The notes beneath the pieces were generated by a model, which saw only the letters and a list, made by a program, of their open reading frames with translations, did not search any database and was not told where the DNA came from. Of a DNA stretch of 6,827 bases, positions 4,309 through 6,827 are shown piece by piece (the first letter of the stretch is position 1; every line of letters starts with the position of its first letter). Origin of the DNA: Candidatus Ratteibacteria bacterium (lineage in GTDB: Bacteria > Ratteibacteria > UBA8468 > B48-G9 > JAFGKM01); contig JAQVEU010000040.1 of assembly GCA_028697565.1 (NCBI GenBank), forward strand, positions 1 through 6,827, written 5' to 3'. The translations under genes were made by a program, and so were the position numbers.

Positions 4309-5105
4309 GGTATGTAAGGGTTTCTCTGGATGAACGAGAAGAAAAGGATGTGTATGGTATTTTAGAAGGAGATAGCATTCAAATAATCAAGGCATCTCCT
4401 TTGTCTAATACAATAGAACTATCAGGAAAGCAGGTCTCTCTTAATGATGTGAAAAAATTTTTACCACCGGTTGAGCCACCAAATATTGTTGCGTTAGGGC
4501 TTAACTATAAAGAACATGCAGAAGAGAGCAGGATGGAACTGCCACCTGCACCTGTAATATTTTTGAAGGCAACCAGTGCCATAACAGGACATCTGAGCCC
4601 TATTGTTCTGCCGAAGGAGGCACCTGACTTTGTTGACTATGAAGCAGAGCTTGTTATTGTGATAAAGAAAAGGGCAAAGAATATTAGAAAAGAGGATGCC
4701 TCACGATATATATTGGGATATACCTGTGGTAATGATGTATCTGCAAGGGACTGTCAGATGAAGATTGACAAACAGTGGGCAAGGGCAAAGTCATTTGATT
4801 CCTTTGCACCGATAGGTCCCTGGATAGAAACAGATATCAAACCAGATAACTTAAATATTTACTCACGGCTCAACGGTGTTATAATGCAGGATGCAAACAC
4901 ATCAGATATGATATTCAGTGTTGCAGATATAGTTTCTTACCTTTCAAGACAGATGACACTGCTTCCAGGTACCCTTATTATGACAGGTACACCTTCAGGG
5001 GTTGGGTTTGCGAGAAGTCCTGCGGTGTTCCTTAGAGAAGGAGATACAATTGAGGTAGAGATAGAAGGTATAGGGATTCTTAAAAACCCTGTCATAAAGG
5101 AATAG
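4305..5105 (+). CDS. Fumarylacetoacetate hydrolase (FAH) family protein
   Basis: 266 residues. Small FAH-fold enzymes use a divalent metal to split or isomerise beta-diketo acids such as acylpyruvates, fumarylpyruvate, 2-hydroxyhepta-2,4-diene-1,7-dioate and oxaloacetate. Residues 1-55 are the variable N-terminal region; the catalytic domain follows with VALGLNYKEHAEE (62-74), metal ligands in VDYEAEL (Glu113, Glu115) and GNDVSARD (Asp144), KSFDSFAPIGPW (162-173), and the closing GTPSGVG (228-234) and GDTIEVEIEGIG loops. All expected ligands are present, so it should be active. Sequence alone does not fix the substrate; no aromatic degradation genes lie nearby, and housekeeping or metabolite-repair activity, such as oxaloacetate tautomerase, is as likely. 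ATG overlaps the dnaK stop as ATGA; the only ribosome-site-like bases are an AGGA about 11 bases upstream within dnaK, suggesting coupled translation. Confidence 0.93.
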   Translation: MRYVRVSLDEREEKDVYGILEGDSIQIIKASPLSNTIELSGKQVSLNDVKKFLPPVEPPNIVALGLNYKEHAEESRMELPPAPVIFLKATSAITGHLSPIVLPKEAPDFVDYEAELVIVIKKRAKNIRKEDASRYILGYTCGNDVSARDCQMKIDKQWARAKSFDSFAPIGPWIETDIKPDNLNIYSRLNGVIMQDANTSDMIFSVADIVSYLSRQMTLLPGTLIMTGTPSGVGFARSPAVFLREGDTIEVEIEGIGILKNPVIKE

Positions 5106-5116
5106 TTTTGTTACTC

Positions 5117-5725
5117 TTAACGGGTTAACTGGATATGCTTAAGCATTACAAGTGATGCCCTTTCTGCCTCATTAAGCTTAAATGTTATAAATCGTATGGT
5201 CTCTTTAATATTTGGCATCAGTACATATTCAAGGGCATTGACCCTTCTCCTTGTTCGCTCAATCTCTATTGCAAAACTTATCAGTTTGTTTTCAAGAAAG
5301 GACAGGTACAATAGTTTTTTAAGTATCTCCCTGCCTTTTTCTAAAAGGTAATAGTGATATGGGGATAGGGAATAGTCAGGCAGGAATTTTTCAGGGGATG
5401 TGTTAAAAGAGATTTTTGGAACAGGGATATTAAAAAATCTTTGTATTTCCTGTGAAAATGTTGTTTTGAAAAATGGCTCTTCAACAAATGCCTTCCATAC
5501 ACTTTCCTCCATCAGTCCTTTCATTTTCAGAACATCCAGATAAAACTTTACTATCTCCTCTTCCATGGACTTTCTTTCTTTTTTTACACTATCAATAAGG
5601 GAACGAAACTCTATCAGGAGTTGCTCCTCCTTATCTTTAAGAAGTTTATGTCCCCTCTTTGCAAGAAGCAGTCGCTTTTTAAGATTTAGTAGCACCATCC
5701 TGTTAGGATTAACCTTTAGTTTCAT
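5117..5725 (-). CDS. atpD: V/A-type ATPase subunit D (central stalk)
   Basis: 202 residues, the usual size of the V/A-ATPase central rotor shaft, which transmits rotation between the A3B3 head and the membrane ring. It is two long helices: the N-terminal VNPNRMVLLNLKKRLLLAKR region plus GHKLLKDKEEQL (25-36) matches the family pattern of PTR-x-x-L-x-x-LK-x-RL and GhxLLKxK; the C-terminal helix carries IERTRRRVNALEYVLMP (155-171) and ETIRFITFKLNEAERA (175-190), the most conserved family segment. ATG at 5725 has GGAG five bases upstream and overlaps the subunit B gene by 17 bases, indicating one transcript. It is the last gene on this strand before the convergent FAH gene, so D ends the operon as in the archaeal and Thermus order (...A-B-D). 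No intrinsic terminator is visible in the 11-base gap. The symbol follows V-type usage and is not the F1 beta subunit. Confidence 0.95.
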   Translation of the reverse strand: MKLKVNPNRMVLLNLKKRLLLAKRGHKLLKDKEEQLLIEFRSLIDSVKKERKSMEEEIVKFYLDVLKMKGLMEESVWKAFVEEPFFKTTFSQEIQRFFNIPVPKISFNTSPEKFLPDYSLSPYHYYLLEKGREILKKLLYLSFLENKLISFAIEIERTRRRVNALEYVLMPNIKETIRFITFKLNEAERASLVMLKHIQLTR

Positions 5726-6827
5726 CTTTTCTCCAACGTTTCTCTAATATCTCAGGAGGTATCCTTTTTATTTCTGAGACAGGTAGAAGATGGAGCAGAT
5801 TCCATCCGATATTTAGTGTTTCTTGTATTGTTCTTTCTTCATCATGTCTCTGTGAAATAAACTCTTTTTCAAACTCTCTTGCAAAGGAAAGATGGGCGAT
5901 GTCTGTTTCTGTGAGGGATGCCTCTCCGAGTACAACAGCGAGTTCTTCCGCCTCTTTACCTCTGGCATAGGATGCGAACAACTGACTTGCTACAGCAGGG
6001 TGGTCTTCCCGGGTTAGGTTTCTTCCTGTCTTCTTATCAACACCTATACCTTTGTCTCTAAGCCGGGAAAGGGAGGTAAGGACATCAATGGGTGGATATA
6101 TACCTTTAAGATGGAGTTGTCTTGAAAGTATAATCTGTCCCTCTGTTATATAGCCGGTAAGGTCTGGAATAGGATGGGTCTTATCATCTTCCGGCATTGT
6201 AAGGATAGGTATCTGCGTGACAGACCCTTTTCTTCCTTTAATTCTGCCTGCCCGTTCATAGATAGTGGAAAGGTCTGTATAAAGATAGGAAGGATACCCC
6301 CGTCTTCCGGGTATCTCATTTCTTGCTGCTGATATCTCCCGTAGTGCCTCTGCATAGTTTGACATATCTGTAAGGATAACAACGACATGCATTCCTAACT
6401 CAAATGCAAGATACTCCGCTGCTGTAAGTGCAACACGTGGTGTTGAAATTCGTTCTATTGCTGGCTCATCAGCAAGGTTGATAAATAGTACACATCTTTC
6501 TATTGCACCTGCCTCTCTGAATTCCTTCTGGAAAAACTCCGCCTCTTCAAATGTAATTCCCATTGCAGCAAAGACAACTACAAATTCTACCTCTTCCTTT
6601 TCTGCTGGTATCTTTGCCTGTTTTACTATCTGTGTAGCAAGAAGGTTATGGGGAAGTCCTGACCCTGAAAATATAGGAAGTTTTTGCCCCCGTACTAAAC
6701 TGTTTAGTCCATCTATGGCTGATATGCCTGTCTGAATAAATTCTGATGGATAGTCACGTCTTGTAGGATTGATAGGAAAACCATTTATGTCAAGGTACTT
6801 ATGTGGAATTATCTCTGGTCCATTATC
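5709..6827 (-). CDS. atpB: V/A-type ATPase subunit B (non-catalytic), 5' end missing
   Basis: 372 residues are visible, entering from base 6827 (first codon GAT); about 70-90 N-terminal residues lie outside. Subunit B alternates with catalytic subunit A in the hexameric head. Visible: PTRRDYPSEFIQTGISAIDGL (21-41), the degenerate nucleotide-loop SGSGLPHN (54-61) that replaces the Walker A of subunit A, FVVVFAAMGITFEEA (82-96), then RVALTAAEYLAFELG, the YAEALREISAARNEIPGRRGYPSYLY block and IPDLTGYITEGQI. These are hallmark B-subunit segments. The lack of GKT in the loop separates it from subunit A and from F1 beta. The frame remains open upstream of the ATG at 6563, and family similarity is continuous through it, so 6563 is internal and not the start. 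The stop lies 17 bases inside subunit D. Direction of the cell's use (ATP synthesis, proton or sodium export) cannot be told. Confidence 0.96.
   Translation of the reverse strand, partial: DNGPEIIPHKYLDINGFPINPTRRDYPSEFIQTGISAIDGLNSLVRGQKLPIFSGSGLPHNLLATQIVKQAKIPAEKEEVEFVVVFAAMGITFEEAEFFQKEFREAGAIERCVLFINLADEPAIERISTPRVALTAAEYLAFELGMHVVVILTDMSNYAEALREISAARNEIPGRRGYPSYLYTDLSTIYERAGRIKGRKGSVTQIPILTMPEDDKTHPIPDLTGYITEGQIILSRQLHLKGIYPPIDVLTSLSRLRDKGIGVDKKTGRNLTREDHPAVASQLFASYARGKEAEELAVVLGEASLTETDIAHLSFAREFEKEFISQRHDEERTIQETLNIGWNLLHLLPVSEIKRIPPEILEKRWRKDETKG

Noticed and set aside
5709..6563. Subunit B starting at ATG 6563
   Set aside because: The frame stays open to 6827 and encodes conserved B-subunit sequence including SGSGLPHN, so the ATG is internal and the gene is cut by the window edge.

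Overview
The window (6827 bases, roughly 40% GC by eye) looks like chromosomal DNA from an uncultured, probably anaerobic bacterium. The bacterial phospholipid genes plsY and gpsA argue for Bacteria. A V/A-type ATPase (subunits B and D), a corrinoid protein of the methyltransferase type and a DnaK with archaeal-like sequence features suggest a candidate-phylum anaerobe. Dense short intergenic repeats (GTAGC/AAGTAGAG and AGTGATT families) recall genomes such as Omnitrophota, but that placement is only a guess.

Layout. Bases 1-1461 are on the minus strand: the first 21 codons of gpsA (running off the window), plsY overlapping it by 16 bases, and a 213-residue corrinoid protein with a strong promoter and Shine-Dalgarno. 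Bases 1462-2424 hold no protein gene. They contain that promoter, a C5T3/A3G5 hairpin, several families of short repeats, a duplicated tRNA-Val(UAC) locus, a tandem 39-nt repeat and a strong hairpin. On the plus strand follow dnaK (2425-4308) and a fumarylacetoacetate-hydrolase-family gene (4305-5105), overlapping as ATGA. Converging on them, with 11 bases between stop codons, are V-type ATPase subunits D and B on the minus strand; B runs off the right edge.

The most striking object is the first tRNA-Val copy (1837-2074). It matches the intact copy (2235-2307) at every position, except that the two T-loop bases 54-55 are replaced by a 167-nt insert that is full of regular structure: a perfect 12-bp hairpin, an 8-bp stem whose loop forms a 6-bp pseudoknot with downstream sequence, a two-part long stem and a terminal 7-bp hairpin. 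From memory, the insert resembles HEARO / omega-RNA (the RNA partner of IscB nucleases in IS200/IS605-like elements), here without any nuclease gene. If so, the tRNA sequence just 5' of it would sit in the guide position, and the intact tRNA 346 bases further on would carry the matching sequence. This is an inference from the fold and needs a covariance-model search.

How the genes fit together: PlsY and GpsA supply the first steps of phosphatidic acid synthesis; the corrinoid protein shuttles methyl groups for partners not seen here; DnaK is the general chaperone, translationally coupled to an unrelated FAH-fold enzyme; the ATPase subunits are the end of a larger operon entering from the right.
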